From positions 1-21,410 of the forward strand of contig CAZMLC010000051.1 in NCBI GenBank assembly GCA_964567125.1: a stretch of DNA of 21,410 nt, read 5' to 3'. Every line of letters starts with the position of its first letter. The first letter of the stretch is position 1. Position numbers and translations under genes: made by a program. The notes beneath the pieces were generated by a model. It searched no databases and was not told the DNA's origin. It saw nothing but the letters and a program-made list of their open reading frames with translations. This stretch comes from CAZMLC01 sp964567125. GTDB lineage: Bacteria; Verrucomicrobiota; Kiritimatiellia; RFP12; UBA1067. This document shows positions 1-7,917 of the stretch, in pieces.

Positions 1-400
1 TTTGCACGCGCCGGACAATGCATTGCGCGATCAGATCATGCCCGTCAACAAGCGCTGGCCGATCGAGGAGCTGATCGAAACCTGCCGCCATTATTTTGAA
101 AAGACAGGACGCGTCGTGACCTTTGAGTACACGCTGGTGCGCCAGCTGAATGACCGTCCCGCGCATGCGCAGGCCCTGATCGCGCTTTTGCGCCGACTCC
201 CCTGCAAGGTCAATCTCATTCCGCTCAGTCCTGTCGACGGCTTCGCTGGCGAGCGTCCGGACGACCGAGACTGCCTGAATTTTCTCGACGCGCTGCTCAA
301 GGCGAAGATCAACACCACGCTACGTAAATCGCGCGGCAAGGATGTCAACGCGGCCTGTGGACAGCTTCGTCTCGCCATGCGCAAGCCGGATGCGCACTAA
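1..400 (+). CDS. rlmN: 23S rRNA (adenine-2503-C2)-methyltransferase RlmN, C-terminal part (5' end outside window)
   Basis: This is the C-terminal third of RlmN, the radical-SAM enzyme that methylates A2503 of 23S rRNA and A37 of some tRNAs. The frame is already open at the left edge and begins inside the conserved LHAP segment (Leu-His-Ala-Pro), so the TTG at base 2 is an internal Leu codon and not a start. The segment INxTTLRKSRGKDVNAACGQL ends the family signature. The Cys at residue 119 of the fragment corresponds to the catalytic Cys that carries the transient methyl group (C355 in E. coli RlmN). The CxxxCxxC cluster lies upstream of the window. The gene ends in TAA one base before the stop codon of the convergent minus-strand gene, leaving no room for a terminator of its own. 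Identity is secure; the length cannot be judged. Confidence 0.95.
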   Translation, partial: LHAPDNALRDQIMPVNKRWPIEELIETCRHYFEKTGRVVTFEYTLVRQLNDRPAHAQALIALLRRLPCKVNLIPLSPVDGFAGERPDDRDCLNFLDALLKAKINTTLRKSRGKDVNAACGQLRLAMRKPDAH

Positions 401-401
401 G

Positions 402-2714
402 TCACGGACGAACCGGCGTCAAACGCAACTGATCGATCTTCGTGCCTGCTTCGCGCGTCTTAAGCAACAGCGTGACGTTCCCGGCCGGCAGCGCAAAGCG
501 TTGCGGCTCACGACTCCTTGGCGGCGTCACCATCCTCCACGTCCACGCGCGATGAACACCGAGCGACCAGGCTGTCTCCGGCACAATGACTTCACCCTTG
601 CTGTTCAGGATGCTCACAAAGAACGAATCATCCTCCGGTGTCGGGCTCAGGACGCGGCCTGAAAGCGTGTAGTCGCCAGCTTGCTCCAGCTCAAGCAGGT
701 AGCGCGCCTGTCCGCTCCCGGCCACACGCCCATGCTCTTCTTCAGGTTCCCAGAGATAAGCGCCGTTGGCCGCCTGCTGGTCATTCGTTGCGACTTCATA
801 GAAAAAGTTGATCAGGCCTGCCTCAGCTTCCCACGTCGTCGGCGCGTGCCGGTGTACGCGGATCGGCTTCTGGCTGGCATTCCGCTCCGCCCAGGCAGCC
901 AGAACGGGAATGCGCGCGAGAATCGGTTTGCCCAGCTCCTTGTTGTCGAGCGCCAAAACCGTCTTCGGCGGTCGTGGCGAGGTCTGCGCCTGTACCGTAA
1001 ACGGAGCTTGCGCGCAAACGCTCAAGGCGCATTCCGGAACACGCAGCTGCACCGCCGCTGGCGTGACGCTCGCCTCAATACGCAGGGTGCGGAACGCGTT
1101 ACGGAATGCGGCAAAACGCGCGGCATCCTCCATGTCGCTGCCAATACGCACAAAATACCCTACGCCCGCGACCTGCGGAGCAACGCAGTTGGTCGGCAGC
1201 ACAGGATGCACCACGCTGAGGCGCATGGCTTCTTTCAGCACATCGCCTCGGACCAATTCCAGTGTGCATGCGGCCTCGGTGTGGCCCTGATGGAAGGGAA
1301 TACGGACCGCCATCACGCCCGACCCGAGGCGCACGAAGATCGCGGCATCGATCGGCAGCCGATTCGTCGGTTGCACCGCCAGCTTCGCATCGTTCACCCA
1401 GACCTCGGCCGTCGCAGGCAGCAGCAGGTGCGACTCGAGCGTTCCCGTTGAATCCTTGAAATCGCTGGGACGATAGATGGCCAACGCCACGGCGTCGCTC
1501 TTTTCTTGCGCTGCGGTCCAGAAACAGGACTGATGGAGCGCTTTCATGTGAACCGCAGATTCCGCGATGCGAATGGATCCATACGGATCGTGGCGGGCAT
1601 CGGGAATGAAGGAGACGCGCGGTTGCCGCACATCGCGGGACGGTGAGGGGAAATCCACAGCCAGCGGAATGTCCATGCGGCCATGATAATTGCGCCAGGA
1701 GACGCCCAAGGCCACATCTTTACACGCATAAAACGAACGTGCGCGCAACGCCTCTTCGCCCCATCGCTGCGTCACCCAGCGGGGATAGTGCGTGTTCATC
1801 GCGCGCAACGCTGACGACGGCTGCCACCGCGTGTAGAGCAAGAGGCCGTTCAACAGACGAAACTTCTTATCCGGCACCAGCCATCCCGCATGGACAAGAA
1901 AGGGGTCAAGCGCACCGAAGCCAAAGGTGTAATCGTACGTCCGGCTCTGTGACCCGCCGAGACGCTGCGCAGGGGCATACCAGTTGAGCGCAACGTCCGT
2001 CCAGATGAACTCCAAAATCGATTGAGCCGCACTGCGCGCATCCGTGTGCGCAGTCAGCGCCTCCAGCACCAACAGCGATTCAATATCCACGCCGTAATAG
2101 GTCGGACTGACAAACTCGTGCAGGCCCTCTTCATAAACAAGGCTCGCAAAAGCCAGCAGACGCTGATATCCCTCCTCCACCGCATGCGCATCGCCCAACA
2201 CCTCCCCCAGAAGAATCAGGTCAGCGGCATTCAGCAGCGCGATGTTGGTGTAGGTGGAGCGCACGCGATGACGCAAAAGCCCCTGCAAACCGAGTTCAAG
2301 CACACGCTGAAACCGTGCACGCACCGCAGGTTCAAATTTGTCCTGATGGAACTTCCACAGCATCGCGCCGTACTGCATGCAGAAATCGACCGCATTGAAA
2401 TCAACAATGGCGGCATCCGTGGAGTACCAGAGAAAATTGCCATAGGCGCGCGCCTGCGGATCGCGTTCCTGCAGCGCCTCCATGAGGCGTACACACTCCG
2501 CCAAACGCGTCAGGTTGGTCTTGGCTTCGGCAATGGCGTAGGCGCAGGAAAAAACCTCGCGGATTCCATAACGCGCATTGGGCTTGTTCATGCGCACGTA
2601 TTGGCGATCCGCCTGCTGGACAAGGGTTGTGCGCAATACAGCGGGATCAGTGCCCGCTGCATCTACGGAACAGACTCCCCAAAATACACATATGAAAAAG
2701 AAAAAAATCTTCAT
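402..2714 (-). CDS. secreted polysaccharide-lyase-like protein ((alpha/alpha) toroid plus C-terminal CBM-like sandwich)
   Basis: A predicted exported protein of about 770 residues. The N-terminus has a signal peptide (Lys, a Phe-rich hydrophobic core, VDA-A cleavage region). Residues about 30-320 are helical, with motifs such as SPTYYGVD and GGSQSRTYDYTFG that recall (alpha/alpha)6-toroid polysaccharide lyases or six-hairpin proteins. Beta-rich segments follow to about residue 600. The last 140 residues, beginning near WEAEAG and including DDSFFV, WTWR and an LPAG near the end, resemble the CBM-like sandwich appended to many secreted proteins of Verrucomicrobia and relatives. Two in-frame ATGs are close together. 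The one at 2714 was chosen because AAGG lies six bases upstream of it, whereas AAGG abuts the ATG at 2720. The gene is last in a three-gene secreted cassette. The substrate, and whether it is catalytically active, are unknown; the fold assignment is by pattern only. Confidence 0.6.
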   Translation of the reverse strand: MKIFFFFICVFWGVCSVDAAGTDPAVLRTTLVQQADRQYVRMNKPNARYGIREVFSCAYAIAEAKTNLTRLAECVRLMEALQERDPQARAYGNFLWYSTDAAIVDFNAVDFCMQYGAMLWKFHQDKFEPAVRARFQRVLELGLQGLLRHRVRSTYTNIALLNAADLILLGEVLGDAHAVEEGYQRLLAFASLVYEEGLHEFVSPTYYGVDIESLLVLEALTAHTDARSAAQSILEFIWTDVALNWYAPAQRLGGSQSRTYDYTFGFGALDPFLVHAGWLVPDKKFRLLNGLLLYTRWQPSSALRAMNTHYPRWVTQRWGEEALRARSFYACKDVALGVSWRNYHGRMDIPLAVDFPSPSRDVRQPRVSFIPDARHDPYGSIRIAESAVHMKALHQSCFWTAAQEKSDAVALAIYRPSDFKDSTGTLESHLLLPATAEVWVNDAKLAVQPTNRLPIDAAIFVRLGSGVMAVRIPFHQGHTEAACTLELVRGDVLKEAMRLSVVHPVLPTNCVAPQVAGVGYFVRIGSDMEDAARFAAFRNAFRTLRIEASVTPAAVQLRVPECALSVCAQAPFTVQAQTSPRPPKTVLALDNKELGKPILARIPVLAAWAERNASQKPIRVHRHAPTTWEAEAGLINFFYEVATNDQQAANGAYLWEPEEEHGRVAGSGQARYLLELEQAGDYTLSGRVLSPTPEDDSFFVSILNSKGEVIVPETAWSLGVHRAWTWRMVTPPRSREPQRFALPAGNVTLLLKTREAGTKIDQLRLTPVRP

Positions 2715-2738
2715 GATCATCCTTGCGACACGTGATGG

Positions 2739-3971
2739 TTAGTACTGCTTCATCAAATAGACTTGACGCGTACCTTCATGCACGGAATTGAATCCGATCA
2801 TGCGGTCGTCCTTGCGAAAGCGCGGATGCAGATCGCACCGCGAATACTGGTGCTTGTAAAGTTCCGGGACCGCATACCCGCCCAGCGGCAGAATCGCATC
2901 GTCCTCGAGCCGTACAAGAAAGAGTTTGCGTTCATTGAGCTTATCCGGATAGGTATCGCTTGCGAGCCACATGCCCGTGTTTGAGAAGACGCAATGGCCA
3001 TCAAAGTCCAAAAGACCGCGACCTAACCGACGCCAATCCGCTTTGCCGGGAGTAAAGACCACATGTGACCAAGTCTTATTCTCCCAGTTGGCCGTGACGC
3101 ACATCGACGTTCCATCTTTCCAGTTAAAATGCGAACCGCCCCAGCCATCGGGAAAGCAACGCACGATCTCGCTGCCATCTCGTTTGCAGGCAAAGGCGGT
3201 GGTCTGCCACTTGGTCACGCGACTGGACTGCGCGGCCAGATTTTCCACGGAGCGCGCCAACCAGAAGATCTTCTGCCCGTCGCGGCTGAAGACCACATGG
3301 CAGAAGTAGGCCAGCGCCTTGGGATCTTTGACTGGCACCATCTTTTCGCGCTGCGAAGCAATCGAGACGATCAGCTTCGTCTCACCGCTCTTCACATGCA
3401 TCAACCACAAACCATCGTTTTCAGGAAAGACCACATTGACCTGTGCATCCTGACCGTTTCCGCCATAGCCGTAATCGGGGCGCGTCAAGCGCAGGCGCGC
3501 ATAATTGATGCTGATGGCCCACTCGCCATCCGATGTGACCGCCGCGATGGGATGGGGCAGCATGCGTTTCGTCTTGGTCGCAACATCAAAGACGATCGAG
3601 ACGAACCGGCCATCGACCAAATCGTTGTAGATGAATTGATTCTCGTTGCCCAGCCAGTGCGCCATAGTCGCTTCCTGGAAGTTCCAGCACCGCGTCGTGG
3701 TCAACGGAATAAACGTGTTGCTCGCATCGAGATCCACCAAACCAATGGTCGCAACATCCTTCTCCGTAGGCAACCCTTCGCGTACATCCGTCTCTAGAAC
3801 GAGGATATAGCGCTGATCGGGGCTCCATGCATTCATCGCGTAGTAGCTAGCGAAGAGATGCTCTTTGGGCCCCTGCGTGACCGCATAGGCCGGCGACCAG
3901 CGGGGAAAAGGCGTCTCTGCGAAACCGCAGACCGCCATGACCATGCATACACTAAATAACTGCTTCTTCAT
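2739..3971 (-). CDS. secreted TolB-like beta-propeller, oligogalacturonate-lyase (PL22)-like
   Basis: A 410-residue predicted periplasmic protein. It has a clear signal peptide (MKKQ, hydrophobic core, cleavage around GFA-ET). The rest reads as WD40/TolB-like propeller blades: repeated strands ending in SPD/TSDG turns (SPDQRY near residue 50, TSDGEW near 147). It carries the WNFQEATMAHWL segment (about 96-107), then IYND, DGRFVSIVFD, and a C-terminal DLHPRFRKDDRMIGF segment. These resemble the oligogalacturonate-lyase-related propellers found in Planctomycetes, Verrucomicrobia and Lentisphaerae, where they accompany polysaccharide-degrading genes. I cannot confirm the metal-binding His/Gln residues of true PL22 enzymes, so catalysis is unproven. 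The start has a strong AAGGAGG upstream. It lies 15 bases after the DUF4832 gene and about 24 bases before the lyase-like gene, consistent with one transcript. Confidence 0.65.
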   Translation of the reverse strand: MKKQLFSVCMVMAVCGFAETPFPRWSPAYAVTQGPKEHLFASYYAMNAWSPDQRYILVLETDVREGLPTEKDVATIGLVDLDASNTFIPLTTTRCWNFQEATMAHWLGNENQFIYNDLVDGRFVSIVFDVATKTKRMLPHPIAAVTSDGEWAISINYARLRLTRPDYGYGGNGQDAQVNVVFPENDGLWLMHVKSGETKLIVSIASQREKMVPVKDPKALAYFCHVVFSRDGQKIFWLARSVENLAAQSSRVTKWQTTAFACKRDGSEIVRCFPDGWGGSHFNWKDGTSMCVTANWENKTWSHVVFTPGKADWRRLGRGLLDFDGHCVFSNTGMWLASDTYPDKLNERKLFLVRLEDDAILPLGGYAVPELYKHQYSRCDLHPRFRKDDRMIGFNSVHEGTRQVYLMKQY

Positions 3972-3986
3972 TTCCCCCCTCCTTGT

Positions 3987-5492
3987 CTACTCTGATTTTT
4001 TCTCGATGCAGCCCAGAGCCAGATAGCCATCAGCATCCTCAGCCGTCGTCTTGACGCCCAGCGCAATCGTGCGCGGCCCATCCGCGCGGGGTTCAACAAG
4101 TTTAAACGACAACGCATAGGCTCCCGTAGGAGCCCCTTCAGGCCACGCCCAGCGATACGCTCCCTTCCACATTTTCCCTGGCATCCATGCACGGTTCCGT
4201 GCCGGAATCAGGGGGACCGTATAGGCGCGTCCCGCGATATCGGTCAGGCGCAAGGCAAGCGCATACTCGGTATACGCAGGCGCAACGCCCTTGTTGAGCC
4301 AGGCAACGGTCAAGGTATTCGAGACCGACGCCAGCGCTGCATGCTCCGCTTCGAGCGGGAAATACCAATAGCCGCAGCGGTTGGCCAGACGACGATGCAG
4401 CTCAGGATTATCACGATACCACTCCTCAGCCCAGCCATGATACCCGATGTACGTCGCATGCAGGATCTCAATGGCCCGCTCCAACCATGCGGCACTGGTA
4501 CACACCCCATTCGGCATCATACCAGAACCATTCGGCCCGACCCAGTTACCGGCGGCCTTCACGGTTCCATAATGCTCCAGCTCAAAGACGATCGGAGCCG
4601 TTTCGTAGAGTGGGGTATAGAACTGCGGATGGCTGACGGAGTAACTTTTTTCATAGGCCTTGACATACCACGTGACCATGGGACTATCATCGCGCAAAGA
4701 GAACCCTTGCATCACGGCATCGCGATAGAGCGGCAGATACGTTTCGGGCGTGCGTTTGTAGTAGATCAGGTCATCGGCCACAACCAGCTGTACCTGTCGA
4801 TAGTGCTTACTATAAAGTGCAAGATGTTTTTTGATTGTCGCGACAGGCACCTCCTCCTTGGTTGAAAAGGAGGTATGGCCCTCACCCCAGTCACCGATCG
4901 AGCCGACATCCATATAGCGCACATAGGGTTGTTTCCCGTAACGCGCAGCAAAGGCCGCATGAAAACGATCGAGCTTGTTCAAGAAGACAGGATCGTCATA
5001 CTCGGGAACCCAACATCCGTATGTCTCATGCCGGATGACACGTCCCTTCGCACCTGCAGCCTCAACCCATACCGGAACCGCATAATGGACATCGCCTTTA
5101 CTCTGGCCGACAGACCCTGGGGCTTTCCCCGTTTCATCGCACGTAATGCGGAACGCTAAACCGTAACCGAGCGGTACATATTTTTTGACCAGGTCATCGA
5201 TCTTCGACCAATCAAAACGACCTTCTTCAGGCTCCAGATAGCTCCACGCGAGCCGAACATAGAGATGATCCATCCCCTCCATGCGCGCAAACAGCGCATC
5301 GTCGCGGATCGCATACTTGGAAGCTCCATTGTCGTAGTAATGCTGGTACCAGCCCTTATGCGGATTCTTTAGGACGCGCGTTTCATCGTGTACAGCCGAA
5401 AAATCGATTTTCTCCTGTGCGTATGCAAGGCGCAACCAGCCCATACCAAGAATAAGTCCCCACGATAAAAATAAGTCCCCGCTTTTGGTCAT
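3987..5492 (-). CDS. secreted DUF4832-type glycoside-hydrolase-like protein
   Basis: A 501-residue predicted exported protein with a hydrophobic N-terminal signal (residues about 7-25, AYA-QE cleavage region). The central part looks like a TIM barrel of the glycoside-hydrolase type. Key segments are NPHKGWY (43-49), YVRLAWSYLEPEEGRFDW (78-95) and DVGSIGDWGEGH (195-206), where Glu204 could be a catalytic acid. The last 110 residues, from WLNKGVAPAY on, are beta-rich and match the C-terminal sandwich region of DUF4832 proteins. No enzymatic activity has been firmly assigned to this family as far as I know, so the substrate is left open. A GGGGGA purine run lies upstream of the ATG. The gene starts 84 bases downstream of the GT9 gene and opens the secreted cassette, suggesting a role on the polymer made by the upstream genes or on a related glycan. 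Confidence 0.7.
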   Translation of the reverse strand: MTKSGDLFLSWGLILGMGWLRLAYAQEKIDFSAVHDETRVLKNPHKGWYQHYYDNGASKYAIRDDALFARMEGMDHLYVRLAWSYLEPEEGRFDWSKIDDLVKKYVPLGYGLAFRITCDETGKAPGSVGQSKGDVHYAVPVWVEAAGAKGRVIRHETYGCWVPEYDDPVFLNKLDRFHAAFAARYGKQPYVRYMDVGSIGDWGEGHTSFSTKEEVPVATIKKHLALYSKHYRQVQLVVADDLIYYKRTPETYLPLYRDAVMQGFSLRDDSPMVTWYVKAYEKSYSVSHPQFYTPLYETAPIVFELEHYGTVKAAGNWVGPNGSGMMPNGVCTSAAWLERAIEILHATYIGYHGWAEEWYRDNPELHRRLANRCGYWYFPLEAEHAALASVSNTLTVAWLNKGVAPAYTEYALALRLTDIAGRAYTVPLIPARNRAWMPGKMWKGAYRWAWPEGAPTGAYALSFKLVEPRADGPRTIALGVKTTAEDADGYLALGCIEKKSE

Positions 5493-5576
5493 ACATTTCC
5501 CCCGATCGATGACGCTTATAAAAAAGTTTACACGTTCCCGTCCGCGCTGTCACCCTCGTTTTGACAGGGCCTGCCG

Positions 5577-6620
5577 TTAACCAAAAAGCGCTTCACCGGT
5601 CTTCACGATTTCGTCAACCGTAATAGCGCGCATGCAATCGAAGCGTCCCGCGCAAATCGGACGGCGCCGACACGGTGAACAGGCGCGCGGATGATAAAGC
5701 ACAACCGTCTTGGGCGTACGCGCATTGGTCAGATACGGACGCGTAGCGCCAAAGAGCGCCAGCGTCGGCACCGAGAAGCAAGAGCCCACATGCGTCAACC
5801 CTGTATCGACGCCGATGAGTCCGCGACTTTGCGCAATGATCGCGCAGGATACGCCCAGCGCGGTCTGCCCGACCAGATTGACGCCGCCGCACGCAGCGAC
5901 CATACGGCCAGCAGCTTCACGATCACCGGGGCCGCCCAGCCAGACCACGGGACACGCATAGCGCGCTGTGATGCGCGCATAGAGCGCACCCCACTCCTGC
6001 TCAAACCAGTGCTTCTGCGGACGCGTCGTGAAGGGCGCAAACACAAAGTAATCACCGGAAACACCTGCACGCGCAATGACTTCACGCGCAGCGTTCTGGT
6101 CCGACTCGGAGAGGTAGAGCACATTCCGGATACCGTCAGGAGAAAGCCCGAGCTGACGAAAGAGCTGGATAAAATCCTCCTCCATGCCAGGGCTTTCATT
6201 TGAAGAATCCGTTGTATACAGCGCATCCATCAAAAAGCCCAACGGTTCACGGCTGCAAAAACCGATCCGCCGATGCGCGCGCGCCATGCGCGCAATGATG
6301 CGCGTCCGCGCCAGACTCTGCAAATCAATGACCCAGTCGTATTCCGCCGCGCGCAGATCAAACCAGAAGCGTCGCATATCCGCAAAGAGTTTGTTCCATT
6401 CGCCTGATTTCCGCCACGCACGCCACGCGGATTTGGGCCAGACAATCAATCGATCGAGCTGTGGATGCGCCTGCAGGAGCGGCACAACCATGGGTTCAAC
6501 AACCCAGTCGATGCGCACATCGGGAAAGACTTTTTTCAGGCCTGGAATAATCGATGCTGATGTAACCACATCGCCGATTGCGCTTGAACGGATAATCAGT
6601 ATGCGTTGCGGAGAATCCAT
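5577..6620 (-). CDS. glycosyltransferase family 9 (heptosyltransferase-like)
   Basis: A 347-residue GT-B glycosyltransferase of the ADP-heptose:LPS heptosyltransferase superfamily (GT9). The N-terminus shows the family opening ILIIRSSAIGDVV and then DWVVEP. The C-terminal half has VFAPFTTRPQKHW, VWLGGPGDREAAGRM, and the nucleotide-sugar-binding block GVDTGLTHVGSCFSVPTLALFGAT. A late Cys-rich segment, CSPCRRRPICAGRFDC, is common in GT9 proteins. Start choice: the ATG at 6620 follows the stop of the GT8 gene by two bases (TGA-GC-ATG), and GAGG sits eight bases upstream. A longer reading from 6665 would overlap GT8 by about 40 bases and add 15 residues ahead of the conserved start. It probably transfers a sugar in lipopolysaccharide or exopolysaccharide assembly on the cytoplasmic face. 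The donor is not necessarily a heptose. Confidence 0.88.
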   Translation of the reverse strand: MDSPQRILIIRSSAIGDVVTSASIIPGLKKVFPDVRIDWVVEPMVVPLLQAHPQLDRLIVWPKSAWRAWRKSGEWNKLFADMRRFWFDLRAAEYDWVIDLQSLARTRIIARMARAHRRIGFCSREPLGFLMDALYTTDSSNESPGMEEDFIQLFRQLGLSPDGIRNVLYLSESDQNAAREVIARAGVSGDYFVFAPFTTRPQKHWFEQEWGALYARITARYACPVVWLGGPGDREAAGRMVAACGGVNLVGQTALGVSCAIIAQSRGLIGVDTGLTHVGSCFSVPTLALFGATRPYLTNARTPKTVVLYHPRACSPCRRRPICAGRFDCMRAITVDEIVKTGEALFG

Positions 6621-6622
6621 GC

Positions 6623-7486
6623 TCAGCGCCTCGCATGCAGGCGAGCCATGATCAGACGCTGCCACAGCAGTGCAACGCCATGATAGGGTTCGCCCAGGAT
6701 CTGCTTCATCTGTCGTTCAAAACGGTAATAGGTCCTGTGCATCTGAAGGGGATTGAACTTGCGCCAAGGCTTGGTCCGTCCCAGATAGTGCAGGATCACC
6801 GCGCGATGGCGCTTCCACAGCTCGTGCCGCACATTCGGCGTACCGAAATTATAGATGCTGTCGAGCGCCTTCACCGCTCCGCGGAACGTATAACTGATCA
6901 CATCCTGATCCGCATGTTTGATCTGTTTTTCCAGTTTGACCGTATCGGCAAAGAGCGCCTCGGATTTTTTATCGGCGCGAATCTTTGCCAGATTGTGCAG
7001 CAAGACACCCGAGTTGATGTAAATATCGCTATCGGCCATGCCCAGCACCTTTTTATGGCCTTTTTTCTCGCACCCGTAATCCACGACTCCCGCGCAGTAA
7101 TATCCTGTTAAATCGAGATTCCACAACGGGAGGAGATCACCATTGACCACGATATCGACATCCAGATAGAGGATCTTATCCAAATGCGGAAAAACATCCG
7201 CGAGTACATACTGATAATAGGTCTCCGGCGGAAAGATCCGGTAATCCGGCAACCGGAAGCGTGCGAACCGCGTAGGATCAACGGCGCTATAATCAATCGA
7301 GCCGTTTTTAAAATGATCCATCAGACGCTGATTCTTCTCACGATTCTCCTCTGAAAAATCAGAGCAGATCACATGAAAGCGGACAAAGCTCCGCGGATTG
7401 GTCACAAGGACAGAGGTGAGCAAAACGCGCAGCGGCTCTGCGTAGGCATTGTTCAGCGTGAATGCGATATCAAGAACAGGCGTCAT
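6623..7486 (-). CDS. glycosyltransferase family 8
   Basis: A 287-residue GT-A retaining glycosyltransferase of family GT8 (LgtC/galactosyltransferase-like). The metal-binding DxD motif is in KILYLDVDIVVNGD (Asp109-x-Asp111). The family NSG motif is in IYINSGVLL (158-160) and the ADQD motif at 192-195. A late HYLGRTKPW (His233) matches the C-terminal His that helps bind metal and diphosphate. It would transfer a sugar from a nucleotide donor (UDP-Gal or UDP-Glc in known members) to the growing oligosaccharide. AAAGG, overlapping the upstream stop codon, serves as ribosome binding site. It lies eight bases after the ketoisomerase gene and two bases before GT9, so the genes are very likely co-transcribed and translationally coupled. 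Family assignment is firm; donor and acceptor are unknown. Confidence 0.92.
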   Translation of the reverse strand: MTPVLDIAFTLNNAYAEPLRVLLTSVLVTNPRSFVRFHVICSDFSEENREKNQRLMDHFKNGSIDYSAVDPTRFARFRLPDYRIFPPETYYQYVLADVFPHLDKILYLDVDIVVNGDLLPLWNLDLTGYYCAGVVDYGCEKKGHKKVLGMADSDIYINSGVLLHNLAKIRADKKSEALFADTVKLEKQIKHADQDVISYTFRGAVKALDSIYNFGTPNVRHELWKRHRAVILHYLGRTKPWRKFNPLQMHRTYYRFERQMKQILGEPYHGVALLWQRLIMARLHARR

Positions 7487-7494
7487 GGAAACCT

Positions 7495-7905
7495 TTAATT
7501 TTGAGGAAACGGCTTGACCGCAGCTAGATAGTCATCGTAGTTGCGAATGTACTCTTTTTCGTCATACTTCTCATTGGACAAGACCAAGAGGACTGCATTG
7601 TATGAAAAATCATACATCTCTTTCCAGTTCATCTTATCCAGCCACAACGCCTGATTGGGGCGGTTCAGTTCAACCACGGACTGTTCGCGCCCATTATCGA
7701 TCTTGACTTTGCAGCTTCCAGAAATAACGACCATGAGGAATTCTGATTTGCGATTGGCATGCGCACCGCGCGGCGTGCTCGGCTTGGTATCATAGATGTA
7801 AAATGCGCGGCAGACTTCAAACGGCACGTTGCGCCCCTTCTCGAAAGGAATAAGCCCGCCGCGTTCATCTCCGGTATTGATCAGATCATATACTTTATAC
7901 GTCAT
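7495..7905 (-). CDS. FdtA/QdtA-family dTDP-4-oxo-6-deoxyglucose 3,4-ketoisomerase (cupin)
   Basis: A 136-residue single-cupin protein of the WxcM-C/FdtA family, full length. Known members isomerise dTDP-4-keto-6-deoxyglucose to the 3-keto sugar, giving the galacto (FdtA) or gluco (QdtA) form. Visible features are DERGGLIPFE near the N-terminus, FYIYDT, and the active-site strand PRGAHANRKSEF. In the last, His49 is present, but the position of the second active-site His of FdtA (His51) is Asn51. GSCKVKIDNG, YDFSYNAVLLVLS and YDEKEYIRNYDDY follow as in the family. GAGG lies five bases before the ATG. It sits 12 bases after a DegT-type aminotransferase, exactly the pairing found in Fuc3N and Qui3N pathways. 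Family confidence is high; product stereochemistry and catalytic competence are open. Confidence 0.85.
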   Translation of the reverse strand: MTYKVYDLINTGDERGGLIPFEKGRNVPFEVCRAFYIYDTKPSTPRGAHANRKSEFLMVVISGSCKVKIDNGREQSVVELNRPNQALWLDKMNWKEMYDFSYNAVLLVLSNEKYDEKEYIRNYDDYLAAVKPFPQN

Positions 7906-7917
7906 ACTATCCTCATG

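Noticed and set aside
2022..2735. Long plus-strand open frames opposite the minus-strand genes (also 681-1451, 3129-3797, 9991-10587, 17599-18207)
   Set aside because: They are antisense shadows of well-supported genes, with biased Arg/His/Ala-rich translations and no family motif.
5547..5567. Hairpin CTGTCA/TGACAG just after the GT9 stop as a terminator
   Set aside because: Only six pairs with a nine-base loop, and no T-run follows on the minus strand. At best it is a weak RNA structure between GT9 and the DUF4832 gene.
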